Positions 18,660 to 28,187 of a DNA stretch of 64,000 nucleotides are shown piece after piece. A program made the translations under genes and the position numbers. The first letter of the stretch is position 1. Every line of letters starts with the position of its first letter. This stretch comes from Sulfuricella sp. GTDB taxonomy: Bacteria > Pseudomonadota > Gammaproteobacteria > Burkholderiales > Sulfuricellaceae. The DNA lies in assembly GCA_028713975.1 (NCBI GenBank), contig JAQTNE010000001.1, positions 1-64,000 on the forward strand, written 5' to 3'. The notes beneath the pieces were generated by a model. The model saw only the letters and a list, made by a program, of their open reading frames with translations, was not told the origin of the DNA and did not search any database.

Positions 18660-19133
18660 TTACTCCAGCCCCGCCAGGATGCGGTCGGCCTCGTCGGGCG
18701 TCAGCCTGGCGCACAGGCGCACGTTGTTGACCAGCGCCACCGGGCCATCGCCGCAGGAGCCCATGCACTCGCCTTCCTTGAGGGTGAACTTGCCGTCCGG
18801 GGTGGTTTCGCCGAAGCCGATGCCGAGCTTGCGCTTCAGATGTTCCACCGTCGGCTCCACGCCCATCAGGGTGCAGGGCAGGTTGGTACAGATTGTGATC
18901 TTGTACTTGCCGACCGGTTGCAGGTTGTACATGTTGTAGAAGGTCGCCACTTCATGTGCCGCAATCGGTGCCATGCCCAGATAGCCGGCGACGAACTCGA
19001 TGGTTTCCGGCGCAAGCCAGCCCTTTTCATCCTGGGCGATGCGCAGCGCCGCCATCACCGCCGATTGCTGCTTGCCGTCCGGGTACTTGGCGATCTCGCG
19101 ATCGATTTTCTTGAGTGATTCAGGCGATAACAT
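18660..19133 (-). CDS. nuoE: NADH-quinone oxidoreductase subunit E
   Basis: 24-kDa-type subunit with a thioredoxin-like 2Fe-2S domain (cluster N1a). The cysteines are in CTNLPCTL and [11 protein letters not shown]. 157 residues. The N-terminal helical part contacts NuoF. Its start shares one base with the nuoD stop (TAATG). Confidence 0.97.
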   Translation of the reverse strand: MLSPESLKKIDREIAKYPDGKQQSAVMAALRIAQDEKGWLAPETIEFVAGYLGMAPIAAHEVATFYNMYNLQPVGKYKITICTNLPCTLMGVEPTVEHLKRKLGIGFGETTPDGKFTLKEGECMGSCGDGPVALVNNVRLCARLTPDEADRILAGLE

Positions 19134-20392
19134 TAGCGGTCGATTTCCCCGAATACAATATCGAATGTGCCCATCAGCGCCACCACGTCGGCAATCATGT
19201 GGCCGCGTGCCAGTTCATCCATCGCCGCCATGTGGGCGAAGCCCGGAGCGCGGATTTTCAAGCGGTACGGCTTGTTGGCGCCATCGGACACCATATAGAT
19301 GCCGAACTCCCCCTTGGGATGCTCCACCGCCGCATAGCACTCGCCTTCCGGCACGTGCATGCCCTCGGTGAACAGCTTGAAGTGATGGATCAGCTCTTCC
19401 ATGTTGGTCTTCATGTCGGCGCGCGAAGGCGGTGCCACCTTGTGGTTCTCGGTGATCACCGGGCCGGGATTGACGCGCAACCAGTCGACGCACTGCTTGA
19501 TGATGCGGTTGGACTGGCGCATCTCTTCCATCCGTACCAGGTAGCGATCGTAGCAATCGCCCTCGACGCCGACCGGAATGTCGAAATCCAGCTTATCGTA
19601 GACTTCGTAAGGCTGCTTCTTGCGCAGATCCCATGCCACGCCTGAACCGCGCAACATCGGCCCGGTCAGGCCCAGCGCCAACGCGCGTTCCGGCGTCACC
19701 ACGCCGATGCCGACCAGACGCTGCTTCCAGATGCGGTTATCGGTCAGCAGCGTTTCGTATTCGTCGACGCAGGCCGGGAAGCGTTTGGTGAAGTCCTCGA
19801 TGAAATCCAGCATCGAGCCGTGGCGGTTCTCATTCATCTTCGCCACGTCTTTGGCGCTGTGCACCGTCATCTTCGCCGTTTCATATAGCGGCATGGTGTC
19901 CGGCAAATCGCGGTAAACCCCGCCTGGGCGGTAGTAGGCCGCATGCAGGCGCGCCCCCGAAACCGCCTCGTAGCAGTCCATCAGGTCTTCGCGCTCGCGG
20001 AAGGTATACAAAAATATCGTCATCGCGCCGACATCCAGCCCGTGCGCGCCGAGCCACAGCAGGTGGTTGAGGATGCGGGTAATCTCGTCGAACATCACGC
20101 GGATGTACTGGGCGCGGATCGGCACTTCCAGCCCGAGCAGCTTTTCGACCGCCATCACGTAGGCGTGTTCGTTGCTCATCATCGACACGTAGTCGAGGCG
20201 ATCCATGTAGGGCATCGCCTGAAGGAAAGTCTTGTGCTCGGCCAGCTTCTCGGTGCCGCGATGCAGCAGGCCGATATGCGGGTCGGCGCGCTGCACCACC
20301 TCGCCGTCCAGCTCCAGCACCATGCGCAACACGCCGTGCGCCGCCGGGTGTTGTGGCCCGAAGTTCAGGGTGTAATTGCGGATATCAGCCAC
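19133..20392 (-). CDS. nuoD: NADH-quinone oxidoreductase subunit D
   Basis: 49-kDa-type subunit that forms the quinone-binding site with NuoB. It begins [21 protein letters not shown], containing the conserved His of the quinone headgroup site, with [25 protein letters not shown]-type sequence (split) further on. 419 residues. It is separate from nuoC (not fused as in enteric bacteria) and overlaps nuoC by eight bases. Confidence 0.97.
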   Translation of the reverse strand: MADIRNYTLNFGPQHPAAHGVLRMVLELDGEVVQRADPHIGLLHRGTEKLAEHKTFLQAMPYMDRLDYVSMMSNEHAYVMAVEKLLGLEVPIRAQYIRVMFDEITRILNHLLWLGAHGLDVGAMTIFLYTFREREDLMDCYEAVSGARLHAAYYRPGGVYRDLPDTMPLYETAKMTVHSAKDVAKMNENRHGSMLDFIEDFTKRFPACVDEYETLLTDNRIWKQRLVGIGVVTPERALALGLTGPMLRGSGVAWDLRKKQPYEVYDKLDFDIPVGVEGDCYDRYLVRMEEMRQSNRIIKQCVDWLRVNPGPVITENHKVAPPSRADMKTNMEELIHHFKLFTEGMHVPEGECYAAVEHPKGEFGIYMVSDGANKPYRLKIRAPGFAHMAAMDELARGHMIADVVALMGTFDIVFGEIDR

Positions 20393-20972
20393 CGTAATTC
20401 TCCTCGCGCACGATGCGCGGTGTCAGCTCGCGCGGCTCGATGCTGATCGGCTGGTAAATTACGCGGCGTTGCTCCGGGTCGTAGCGCATTTCGACGTTGC
20501 CGGAAAGCGGGAAATCCTTGCGGAACGGATGGCCGATAAAGCCGTAGTCGCACAGGATACGGCGCAGGTCGGGATGGCCGGTAAAGATCAGGCCGAACAT
20601 GTCGAACGCCTCGCGCTCGAACCAGTTGGCGACCGGCCAGATTTCCGCCACGGAATCCAGCACCGGAAAATCATCGTCGGCGGCAAATATCTTGACTCGC
20701 ACACGGCAGTTATTGCTCACCGACAGCAGATGGGTGACCAGGCAAAAACGCTGCCCCTGCCAACGTCCATCGCCATAAGTGCTGTAGTCCACGCCGCACA
20801 GGTCGATGAGTTGCTCGAAGCGCAGGTCGGGATGGTCGCGCAGGATAGTCGCCGCTTTCAGCCAGTGCGTCGGGCTGATTTCGACCACAAGCTGGCCGAC
20901 ATGCTCGGACAGCTTGACCAGTTTGCCGCCCAGTGCGGCTTGCAGATTTTGTTTGAGGGTTTCCAGTTTCAT
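20385..20972 (-). CDS. nuoC: NADH-quinone oxidoreductase subunit C
   Basis: 30-kDa-type structural subunit of the peripheral arm, 195 residues. It has the signature [17 protein letters not shown] (close to ERE.yDm.Gi.f.gHPdlRRiL) and [13 protein letters not shown]. The track start at 20978 is a GTG directly after the nuoB stop. ATG 20972 (MKLETLKQN) is the better start. The C-terminus overlaps nuoD. Confidence 0.95.
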   Translation of the reverse strand: MKLETLKQNLQAALGGKLVKLSEHVGQLVVEISPTHWLKAATILRDHPDLRFEQLIDLCGVDYSTYGDGRWQGQRFCLVTHLLSVSNNCRVRVKIFAADDDFPVLDSVAEIWPVANWFEREAFDMFGLIFTGHPDLRRILCDYGFIGHPFRKDFPLSGNVEMRYDPEQRRVIYQPISIEPRELTPRIVREENYGG

Positions 20973-20978
20973 GAGCAC

Positions 20979-21455
20979 TTAACGGGCAATGGTATGAGTG
21001 CGCTTGATCTTGTTCTGCAACTGAACCAAGCCATAGAGCAGCGCTTCCGCCGTCGGCGGGCAGCCCGGCACGTAGACATCCACCGGCACGATGCGGTCGC
21101 AGCCGCGCACCACCGAATAGGAATAATGGTAATAGCCGCCGCCGTTAGCGCAGGAGCCCATCGAAATCACCCAGCGCGGCTCGGCCATCTGGTCGTAAAC
21201 CTTGCGCAAAGCAGGCGCCATCTTGTTGGTCAGGGTGCCAGCCACGATCATCACGTCGGACTGGCGCGGGCTGGGGCGAAAAACGATGCCGAAACGGTCG
21301 AGGTCGTAGCGCGAAGCGCCGGCCTGCATCATTTCAACCGCGCAACAGGCGAGACCGAAAGTCATCGGCCACATCGAACCCGTGCTGGCCCAGTTGAAAA
21401 CCGTGTCGAGGGAGGTGGTGACGAAGCCCTTTTCAAGAATCCCCTCAATGCCCAT
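20979..21455 (-). CDS. nuoB: NADH-quinone oxidoreductase subunit B
   Basis: PSST-type subunit carrying cluster N2, the last electron donor to quinone. Adjacent cysteines are in [12 protein letters not shown], with further ligands in [12 protein letters not shown] and [14 protein letters not shown]. 158 residues. GGAAGG lies seven bases before ATG 21455. It is preceded by a 119-base gap with two hairpins, the longest junction in the operon without a repeat of the palindromic families. Confidence 0.97.
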   Translation of the reverse strand: MGIEGILEKGFVTTSLDTVFNWASTGSMWPMTFGLACCAVEMMQAGASRYDLDRFGIVFRPSPRQSDVMIVAGTLTNKMAPALRKVYDQMAEPRWVISMGSCANGGGYYHYSYSVVRGCDRIVPVDVYVPGCPPTAEALLYGLVQLQNKIKRTHTIAR

Positions 21456-21574
21456 ACAGCACCTTCCTTAAAGTCTCGCTACCATACCGAATATGGTGCG
21501 GCACTTGGCATCCAACGGCAATCGCGGTCGGTCGCATCCCCGTTGCACGGGGCCCCTGCTTCCTGCTCATGCCG

Positions 21575-21931
21575 TTACTCCCATTCCAGCGCCCCCTTCA
21601 TCCACTCATAAATGAAGCCGACCACCAGGATGCCGAGGAAAATCATCATGGCGAGAAAACCGAACAGGCCGATTTCCTGCAATACCACTGCCCACGGAAA
21701 AAGGAATGCGATTTCCAGATCGAACAGGATGAACAGGATGGCAACCAGGTAATAGCGCACGTCAAACTTCATGCGCGCGTCTTCGAAGGCCTCGAAGCCG
21801 CATTCATAAGGAGAGTTTTTCTTGTCGTCAGGGCGGTGAGGGGCAAGAAGCCCACCCATTGCCATCGGAATAACCCCGATAGCCAGGCCGACCATGATAA
21901 ACAGCAAAATCGGAAAATAATTTTCCAGCAT
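21575..21931 (-). CDS. nuoA: NADH-quinone oxidoreductase subunit A
   Basis: First gene of the nuo operon. Three-helix membrane subunit, 118 residues, with the conserved cytoplasmic loop [37 protein letters not shown] (split in discussion) that closes the quinone site with NuoD and NuoH. It lies 133 bases downstream of the tRNA-Leu gene. I could not identify a convincing promoter in that gap. Confidence 0.97.
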   Translation of the reverse strand: MLENYFPILLFIMVGLAIGVIPMAMGGLLAPHRPDDKKNSPYECGFEAFEDARMKFDVRYYLVAILFILFDLEIAFLFPWAVVLQEIGLFGFLAMMIFLGILVVGFIYEWMKGALEWE

Positions 21932-22064
21932 GTGCAGCCCACTTCCCTTCTAAGCCGGGCCGGACGCCCCGTCATGGCGCTCGTCCAAACCATGCGTTAG
22001 TTAATTACTCTACTGATTCAGCTATGGCCCACCCTCAAACAGAAGGCGAGGCCTTTTAGAAATC

Positions 22065-22149
22065 TGGTGCCGATGAGCAGACTCGAACTGCTACGGCTTT
22101 CGCCACCGCCCCCTCAAGACGGCGTGTCTACCAATTTCACCACATCGGC
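22065..22149 (-). tRNA. tRNA-Leu (anticodon GAG)
   Basis: An 85-base gene including an encoded CCA. The acceptor arms are GCCGATG and CATCGGC. The anticodon stem CCGTC pairs with GGCGG (one G-U) around the loop TTGAGGG with GAG at 34-36. There is a long variable arm (TGGCGAAAGCC) typical of class II leucine tRNA, and the T arm has the GTTCGAGTC loop. It lies between secG and nuoA on the same strand, an arrangement common in betaproteobacteria. A weak hairpin (AAGGC-CTC-GCCTT, 22043-22057) follows. Confidence 0.97.
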
Positions 22150-22166
22150 ATTCAAAAACAGAGGTG

Positions 22167-22535
22167 TTACTTCGGGATTTCTCCAGCCTTCGATCCGGCC
22201 ACATCACCCTGGGCCGGAGCAACGGGTACCACTTTTGCTGCGTCAACCGGAAGCACTGGTTGAACGACACTCTTGTGCGACTCCATCAAACCGACTGACC
22301 GGGTCTTGTGGCTGGAAAAATAAGTCAGCCCCAAACTGGTCAGGAAGAACAGCGTGGCAAAAATCGCCGTGGCCCGGCTCAGGAAATTGGACGAGCCAGT
22401 AGAACCGAACAGGCTGCCGGAAGCGCCGCTACCGAAAGCCGCGCCCATGTCCGCGCCCTTGCCATGCTGCATCAGCACCAGGCCGATGACGCCCAGCGCC
22501 GCAATAATATGAATAACCCAAACCAGTGTTTCCAT
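22167..22535 (-). CDS. secG: Preprotein translocase subunit SecG
   Basis: Two-helix accessory subunit of the SecYEG channel in the inner membrane. The N-terminal helix (VWVIHIIAALGVIGLVLMQHGKGADMGAAFG, split) and GSSNFLSRATAIFATLFFLTSLGLTY match the family. 122 residues. The periplasm-distal tail is alanine, proline and valine rich and poorly conserved. It lies 18 bases after tpiA and ahead of the tRNA gene. Confidence 0.95.
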   Translation of the reverse strand: METLVWVIHIIAALGVIGLVLMQHGKGADMGAAFGSGASGSLFGSTGSSNFLSRATAIFATLFFLTSLGLTYFSSHKTRSVGLMESHKSVVQPVLPVDAAKVVPVAPAQGDVAGSKAGEIPK

Positions 22536-22553
22536 TTTTACCTCAAAAACAGT

Positions 22554-23309
22554 TTAGCGCTGTGCCGCGCGGCAGATCGCCAGAAATTCTTGCGCATCCA
22601 GCGCCGCGCCGCCGATCAGTCCGCCGTCGATATCCGGCATGGAGAACAATTCCGCTGCATTCGCCCCCTTGACGCTGCCGCCGTACTGGATCACCAGCCC
22701 GTCGGCAATCTCCTTGCTCTGTACCGCAATCTTGCCGCGGATGAAGGCATGCACCGCTTGCGCCTGCTCCGGTGATGCTGTCTTGCCGGTGCCGATCGCC
22801 CACACCGGCTCGTAAGCCACAATCGCCTTGGACAGCGCAGCCACGCCCAGCCTGCCGGTCACCGCATCGAGCTGACGCTCCACCACCGCCTCGGTGATGC
22901 CTGATTCGCGTTCTTCCAGCGTTTCGCCGACACACAGAATCGGTGTCAGGCCGGCCTTCTGCGCCGCTTCAAATTTCATTGCCACGGTAACATCATCGTC
23001 GCCATACATGGCGCGACGCTCGGAGTGGCCGACCAGCACATATTTGCAACCGAAATCCAGCAGCATCGCGGCGGAAATCTCGCCGGTGAATGCGCCCTTC
23101 TCGTGCTGGCTCAGGTTCTGCGCGCCCCAGGCAATCGCCGAGCCTTGCAGCAGGGATTGCGCCTGGGACAGGTAAGGAGCGGGTACGCACACCGCGCACT
23201 TCATACCCTTTACGCCCGCCATTCCGGCGCTGACCGCTTCCAGCAGCGCCTTGTTCTGCGCCAGGCTACCGTGCATCTTCCAGTTACCTGCAACCAGTTT
23301 TTCCCGCAT
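22554..23309 (-). CDS. tpiA: Triosephosphate isomerase
   Basis: Interconverts dihydroxyacetone phosphate and glyceraldehyde 3-phosphate in glycolysis and gluconeogenesis. A TIM barrel with N-terminal AGNWKMHG (catalytic Lys), GHSERR (catalytic His), AYEPVWAIGTGK (catalytic Glu) and the phosphate-binding YGGSVKGAN. 251 residues from ATG 23309 (MREKLVAGNWK). The longer track start adds an unrelated lead-in. It is the first gene of the minus-strand run and divergent from the histidine kinase, with 268 bases between. Confidence 0.97.
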   Translation of the reverse strand: MREKLVAGNWKMHGSLAQNKALLEAVSAGMAGVKGMKCAVCVPAPYLSQAQSLLQGSAIAWGAQNLSQHEKGAFTGEISAAMLLDFGCKYVLVGHSERRAMYGDDDVTVAMKFEAAQKAGLTPILCVGETLEERESGITEAVVERQLDAVTGRLGVAALSKAIVAYEPVWAIGTGKTASPEQAQAVHAFIRGKIAVQSKEIADGLVIQYGGSVKGANAAELFSMPDIDGGLIGGAALDAQEFLAICRAAQR

Positions 23310-23577
23310 CGCTGTCATTCTCACTTTTGCAAAGCGGGTCATGATACTGTCTCAGGCCATCCCGGTCAATCTTGGTTGGCGATCGGCTTGTGCGAGGCGG
23401 CCATGCCTTGCCCCAGCCCGCAGCACGAAATTTCCCCCGTAGTTCAAGGTATTACTGAAAGCCGACCCATTCAGCGCCACGCTCCTTCCGCCCGCTTTAT
23501 CTCTTGCAATAAAATACCCCCTTCATTAAAAAATATGATATGACTCGCTTTCGTGTTGAAGCGCAAACCCCTTTTAC

Positions 23578-25614
23578 ATGAAAAAGCGGAACAAAAACCC
23601 GATGACTGACTATACCAAATTAAGCAAGGCGCAATTGATCGCAGAAATCGGGCGGCTACGGGGAAATGTTCCGGGACACACAGACAACGAAATGCGTCTG
23701 CTGCAAGATATAAAGACCCAGCAGATCGGGCTGGAAGCGCAAAGCCGCGAACTGCAAGAAGTGCGGCAGCAGCTTGAAGAGGCGCGCGACCGTTATGCCG
23801 ACCTGTACGATTTTGCCCCGGTAGGCCACTTTACCTTGGGCGAGGGTGGGCTCGTCCATGAAATCAACCTGACCGGTGCCACGATGTTGGGGCAGCCGCG
23901 CTCCGGTATCATTGGCAAACCTTTTTCTGCTTACCTGGATCAGAGTGACCACCCGAGTTTTTTTCAATATCTGCGACAGGTGTGCATTTCTTCCGGCAAT
24001 ACCGTTGCCGAAGTAAGGCTCAGGCACAACCGGAAAGATATCCGGCTGGAAAGCATGTCCATGGCCGCAACAACTGACCGCCCCCGTAGTTGCCGCATGG
24101 TGATAACCGACATTACCGAACAGCAGCGCGCCAGGCGGGCCCTGCAGGAAAGTGAGTCCCGCTGGAAATTCGCATTGGAAGGCGCCGGTGACGGCGTGTG
24201 GGACTGGAACATCCAGACCGGCGAGGTACTGTTTTCAAGACGCTGGAAAGAAATGCTGGGGTATGCCGAAAACGAGATCGGGAACCGCTACGATGAGTGG
24301 GAAGCGCGAATCCATCCGGACGATAAATTACAGACGATGGCCAACCTGCTTGCCTATCTCGACGGCAAGGTGCCGAGCTACGCCAATGAATACCGCCTGA
24401 GATGCAGGGACGGCAGATGGAAATGGATACTCGCCCGCGGCATGGCGGTCAGCCGCGATGCCGATGGCGAGCCGCTGCGCATGATCGGCACGCACGCCGA
24501 CATCAGCAGAACCCAGTTGCTGGCGGAAGAACTCCAGCAAAGCCAGGACCTTCTCGTCGACCTCTCCGAACAGGTTCCGGGCTTTGTCTACCAGTACCGG
24601 TTATTCCCGGACGGACATTCGTGCTTCCCCCTTGCCAGCGCCGGGATACGCAATATCTTCGAACTTGCGCCGGCACAAGTGCGAGATGATGCCGCGCCAT
24701 TGTTCGCCCGCGTATACCCGGAAGACCGCGACAATTTAATCGCTGTCATGCAGGAATCGGCCCGCACCCTGCAACCGTGCCAACATGAATTCAGGGTGAT
24801 GCTACCGAAACAGGGCATACGCTGGCGCCTGATAGGGGCGCAGCCAGAAAAACTGGAAGATGGCAGCGTGCTGTGGCATGGTTTTGTCATCGATATCAGC
24901 CCGATCCGGGAAGCCAAACAGCACGCCCAGGAGCTGCTGCGGCAGAATCGCCTGATCATGCAGTACATGTTCGATATTCAGGAAAAAGAAAGCCGCCACC
25001 TCTCGCGCGAACTGCACGACGACCTTGGCCAATGGCTGACCGCGATACAGGCAGAAGCCGAGGCAATTTGCAATCTCGCCCGCGGCGGGCAGAACCCCGC
25101 CATCCACGAAAGCGCACAAGCCATCAGCAACAACGCTGGCGAAGTGCATAAAACGATCCGCGCCATGCTGCACCGCCTGCGCCCCAGCCTGATGGATGCA
25201 CAGGGGCTGGCGGACAGCCTGCGGGAGCTGGTGTCGCAGTGGCGCAAGCGCCACCCCGGCATTGCCTGCGATCTGATACTGGACGGCGACCTCGCCGGTT
25301 TAGAAGAAGCCCTCAACATCGCCGCTTACCGTATCATCCAGGAAGCACTCACCAACATCACCCGCCATGCCCAGGCCAGCCAGGTAACGGTGAAGCTGCG
25401 CCATGTGGCGGATGAGCCATCCGCCACCGGGATGCTGCTACTGACGGTGGAAGATGACGGCATCGGCATGAATGCCGGCCTGCGGCCCAAGGGATTGGGA
25501 TTGCTGGGAATGCGCGAACGGGCGATCGCGGCAAACGGCAGTATGAAACTGTACAGTTCACCGGAGCATGGCACGCGCATTGAAATTCGCCTGCCGCTGG
25601 TGATATCCGGGTGA
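23578..25614 (+). CDS. PAS-domain sensor histidine kinase (NarX/UhpB type)
   Basis: A cytoplasmic sensor kinase with no membrane helices. It has an N-terminal coiled coil (about 37-72), three PAS-type domains (about 72-185, 190-312, 325-440), a HisKA_3 dimerisation domain with RELHDDLGQWLTAIQ (phospho-acceptor His about 474), and an HATPase_c domain with the N box EALTNITRHAQA and DDGIGM. The signal is unknown; PAS domains suggest a redox, gas or small-ligand cue. 678 residues from ATG 23578, with ATG 23602 (MTDYTKLSK) also possible; neither has a strong ribosome site. It is paired with the response regulator seven bases downstream and followed by pstS. Confidence 0.93.
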   Translation: MKKRNKNPMTDYTKLSKAQLIAEIGRLRGNVPGHTDNEMRLLQDIKTQQIGLEAQSRELQEVRQQLEEARDRYADLYDFAPVGHFTLGEGGLVHEINLTGATMLGQPRSGIIGKPFSAYLDQSDHPSFFQYLRQVCISSGNTVAEVRLRHNRKDIRLESMSMAATTDRPRSCRMVITDITEQQRARRALQESESRWKFALEGAGDGVWDWNIQTGEVLFSRRWKEMLGYAENEIGNRYDEWEARIHPDDKLQTMANLLAYLDGKVPSYANEYRLRCRDGRWKWILARGMAVSRDADGEPLRMIGTHADISRTQLLAEELQQSQDLLVDLSEQVPGFVYQYRLFPDGHSCFPLASAGIRNIFELAPAQVRDDAAPLFARVYPEDRDNLIAVMQESARTLQPCQHEFRVMLPKQGIRWRLIGAQPEKLEDGSVLWHGFVIDISPIREAKQHAQELLRQNRLIMQYMFDIQEKESRHLSRELHDDLGQWLTAIQAEAEAICNLARGGQNPAIHESAQAISNNAGEVHKTIRAMLHRLRPSLMDAQGLADSLRELVSQWRKRHPGIACDLILDGDLAGLEEALNIAAYRIIQEALTNITRHAQASQVTVKLRHVADEPSATGMLLLTVEDDGIGMNAGLRPKGLGLLGMRERAIAANGSMKLYSSPEHGTRIEIRLPLVISG

Positions 25615-25621
25615 ATAAACC

Positions 25622-26281
25622 ATGAATAACAATATTTCCTCAAAGCCGATTACGGTACTGCTGGTGGATGACCATCCGGTAGTGCAGGACGGCTACCGTC
25701 GCCTGTTGGACAATACGCCGGACATCCGGGTGATAGCGGAAGCCGGCGATGGCGAAAGCGCCTGCCTCATCTACGCAGAATGCGTCCCAACCGTGGTCAT
25801 TCTCGACCTCAGCATGCCCGGCATCGGCGGCATGGAAACCATTCGCCGCATCAAGGCCAGGGATGCCAATGCGCGTATCCTGGTATTCACCATGCACGAC
25901 ACCGAAACCCTGATCATGCGCACGCTGGAAGCCGGCGCCACGGGCTACCTCACCAAGCAGGGCGGCATAGCGCAGATGGTGGAGGCGGTGCGCCAGGTAG
26001 CGCAGGGAAAACCGTTCATCGATCCCAAACACGTCACGAATATGGCCACCCGGCAACTGTTCGATTCCGTCGAAGACCCCTTACGGGTGCTTTCCACGCG
26101 GGAATTCCAGTTGTTCCAGTTGTTTGCGGAAGGGCGATCAGTATCCGAGGTTGCAGAAACCCTTTCGATCAGCCCCAAAACCGTCGGGGTTCACCACTCC
26201 CATATCATGAAGAAGCTGGGGCTGGAAAATCCCACCCAGCTCGTCCGCCTGGCCATCCGCAGCAATCTGATCGACTCCTGA
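25622..26281 (+). CDS. NarL/FixJ-family response regulator
   Basis: An N-terminal receiver domain with acidic pocket VDDH (15-18), phospho-acceptor Asp62 in ILDLSMPG, the switch Thr in FTMHD and Lys in YLTKQGG, followed by a LuxR-type HTH (LSTREFQLFQLFAEGRSVSEVAETL-type, with SPKTVGVHHSHIMKKLGL). 219 residues. It is the cognate partner of the upstream kinase (seven bases apart, GGTGA ribosome site in the kinase stop region). Target genes are unknown. It ends about 130 bases before pstS. Confidence 0.95.
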   Translation: MNNNISSKPITVLLVDDHPVVQDGYRRLLDNTPDIRVIAEAGDGESACLIYAECVPTVVILDLSMPGIGGMETIRRIKARDANARILVFTMHDTETLIMRTLEAGATGYLTKQGGIAQMVEAVRQVAQGKPFIDPKHVTNMATRQLFDSVEDPLRVLSTREFQLFQLFAEGRSVSEVAETLSISPKTVGVHHSHIMKKLGLENPTQLVRLAIRSNLIDS

Positions 26282-26322
26282 CCGCAGGCCGCGATTTTAA
26301 TGCGGCGGCTTGCCGTTCGCAT

Positions 26323-26356
26323 TCGTAATAATCCCGTAACATTGCCGCCCTACTAT
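26323..26356 (+). promoter_or_regulatory. Pho-box-like promoter of pstS
   Basis: Two direct repeats CGTAATA and CGTAACA lie 11 bases apart (four-base spacer ATCC). Nine bases further on is TACTAT as a possible -10. This is the PhoB-type layout in which 7-mers with a 4-base spacer replace the -35. The pstC upstream region shows the same spacing. Confidence 0.65.
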
Positions 26357-26414
26357 AGCGACCAGCCAACAGGGGAATCCTCTGTTTTCTTTAGATCCAG
26401 TCAGGAGAACATCA

Positions 26415-27461
26415 ATGAAATTTGAACTTGGTAAGAAACTGGTCGCCTCTGCCGCTCTGGCGCTGATTATGAGCCCTGCTGCCTTTGCCGCCGACGTCAC
26501 CGGCGCGGGCGCAACCTTTCCCTTCCCGATTTACGCCAAATGGGCTGAAGCCTACAAGGCCAAAACCGGCACCGGCATGAATTACCAGTCGATCGGATCG
26601 GGCGGCGGGATCAAACAGATCATCGCCAAGACCGTGGACTTCGGTGCCTCGGACATGCCGCTTAAAGCGGAAGAGCTGGAGAAAAACGGTCTGATGCAGT
26701 TCCCGGCGGTAATGGGCGGCGTGGTGCCGACCCTCAACCTGCCCGGCATGACTGCCGGCCAGTTGAAACTGAATGGCACAGTATTGGCCGACATCTTCAT
26801 GGGCAAGATCAAAAAGTGGAACGATCCGGCCATCGCTGCACTGAACAAGGGCACTCAACTGCCCGACCAGGCCATTACCGTAGTTCACCGTTCCGATGGT
26901 TCCGGCACCACCTTCATTTTCACCAACTACCTGGCTAAAGTCAGCGCCGAGTGGAAGGCCAAGGTCGGCAATGACACTTCTGTCGCATGGCCTGCCGGTG
27001 TCGGCGGCAAGGGCAACGAAGGCGTCGCCTCTTATGTGCAACGCATCAAGGGCTCGATCGGCTATGTCGAATATGCCTACGCCCTGCAAAACAAGATGAA
27101 CTATGCCCAATTGCAGAACAAGGACGGCCAGTTCGTCAAGCCCGAGGAAAATTCCTTCAAGGCTGCCGCCGCCAATGCCCACTGGGACAAGGCACCCGGC
27201 TTCTATGAAATCCTCACCGACGAGCCCGGCAAGGCGAGCTGGCCGATTACCGGCGCCACCTTCATCCTGATGCACAAGAACCAGGACAAGCCGGCAAATG
27301 CGGTTGAAGTGCTGAAATTCTTCGACTGGGCCTACACCAACGGCGACAAGATGGCGCTCGAGCTGGATTACATCCCGATGCCGGACAGCGTTTCAAAGCT
27401 GGTCAAAAACGCCTGGAAAGCCCAGATCAAGGGCGCTGACGGCAAAGCGGTCTGGAAGTGA
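26415..27461 (+). CDS. pstS: Phosphate ABC transporter periplasmic binding protein
   Basis: Captures inorganic phosphate in the periplasm for PstCAB. The signal peptide is MKFELGKK... with cleavage likely after SPAAFA (about residue 24). The mature start DVTGAGATFPFPIYAKW and phosphate-binding segments SIGSGGGIKQI, DFGASDMPL and VHRSDGSGTTFIFTNYL are characteristic. 348 residues. AGGAGAAC lies before the ATG. It is split from pstCAB by four genes, which is unusual. Confidence 0.97.
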   Translation: MKFELGKKLVASAALALIMSPAAFAADVTGAGATFPFPIYAKWAEAYKAKTGTGMNYQSIGSGGGIKQIIAKTVDFGASDMPLKAEELEKNGLMQFPAVMGGVVPTLNLPGMTAGQLKLNGTVLADIFMGKIKKWNDPAIAALNKGTQLPDQAITVVHRSDGSGTTFIFTNYLAKVSAEWKAKVGNDTSVAWPAGVGGKGNEGVASYVQRIKGSIGYVEYAYALQNKMNYAQLQNKDGQFVKPEENSFKAAAANAHWDKAPGFYEILTDEPGKASWPITGATFILMHKNQDKPANAVEVLKFFDWAYTNGDKMALELDYIPMPDSVSKLVKNAWKAQIKGADGKAVWK

Positions 27462-27482
27462 TACCGGCATAATCCGATCTTT

Positions 27483-27522
27483 CCTGCCCACCGAATTCCT
27501 GACTGCGGATTTGCTGGGCAGG
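27483..27522 (+). terminator. Possible stem-loop after pstS
   Basis: A perfect 8-bp stem CCTGCCCA/TGGGCAGG encloses a 24-base loop just after pstS and is followed by TTCTCATTTCC, a weak T-rich run. It could attenuate or stabilise the pstS message end. It is not a classical strong terminator. Confidence 0.3.
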
Positions 27523-27562
27523 TTCTCATTTCCTCCTGCCACCCTGTTTTCGAGGAGCTCGA

Positions 27563-27787
27563 TTGAATATCAATCAAATCATCCACAATCAACTCGACGC
27601 GACAATTACTAACCTGATCCGCGCCCGCGACAAAATAACCTGCATGGAACCCGATGACACACAGGAAATAGGTCAGCAAATCGAGTCGGCTGCTTTCTAC
27701 CTGGAGGATATCCGGTATAATTGGCTATCCCTGCTGCACAGCCATGTTGTCCGGCACCCGCTCACCAGCCCCAACCGGGAGGCATGA
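27563..27787 (+). CDS. Small protein of unknown function in phosphate locus (1)
   Basis: A 74-residue soluble, probably helical protein (NLIRARDKITCM, IGQQIESAAFYLEDIRYNWLSLLHSHVV). It starts with TTG at 27563, five bases behind a strong GAGGAG, so the start is well supported. No signal peptide or membrane segment. The stop overlaps the start of the next small gene in ATGA, so the two are a coupled pair. I do not recognise the family. Its place between pstS and the DUF47/Pit pair suggests a link to phosphate uptake, which is inference. Confidence 0.7.
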   Translation: MNINQIIHNQLDATITNLIRARDKITCMEPDDTQEIGQQIESAAFYLEDIRYNWLSLLHSHVVRHPLTSPNREA

Positions 27788-28038
27788 TGAATACCCTGAA
27801 GAAAATCGAGAAACGCCTGCTGAAAAACCCGGACGAGCACGCCTCTCAAGTTTTCAAAGATCTGACCAGGGCGCTCTACCTGGGAGAAAGCTTCAACCTG
27901 AAGGCGATTTACGATCTCGATTACGAGGATTTCGAACTGGCATTGGCGGTATTGAAGGATTGGCGGCTCGACCGCTTTACCAAAACCAAGGAACGGCTGA
28001 AAGAGCTTGTCGATGCCCAAAAAAATAATGCCGATTGA
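27784..28038 (+). CDS. Small protein of unknown function in phosphate locus (2)
   Basis: An 84-residue, charged, helical protein (MMNTLKKIEKRLLKNPDEHA..., FELALAVLKDWRLDRFTKTKERLKELVDAQ) with no membrane segment. The start ATG 27784 overlaps the preceding stop. GGGAGG lies just upstream, and ATG 27787 is equally possible. The track ORF from 27721 has an unlikely lead-in. The family is not recognised. It is coupled to the preceding small gene and followed by the PhoU-like gene 149 bases on. Confidence 0.7.
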   Translation: MMNTLKKIEKRLLKNPDEHASQVFKDLTRALYLGESFNLKAIYDLDYEDFELALAVLKDWRLDRFTKTKERLKELVDAQKNNAD

Positions 28039-28187
28039 CCCCCTCCTTTCCCGGAATATTTCTGCACCACTCCCCGTTTGCCGGCTCGATACCTTAGGCT
28101 TTAAACTGCCCCACTCAAAACCATTGCATCAGAAAAAATGGATTAACCGTTTTTTGTACGCCATTCATTAAAAAAGGCACTCCTTTC

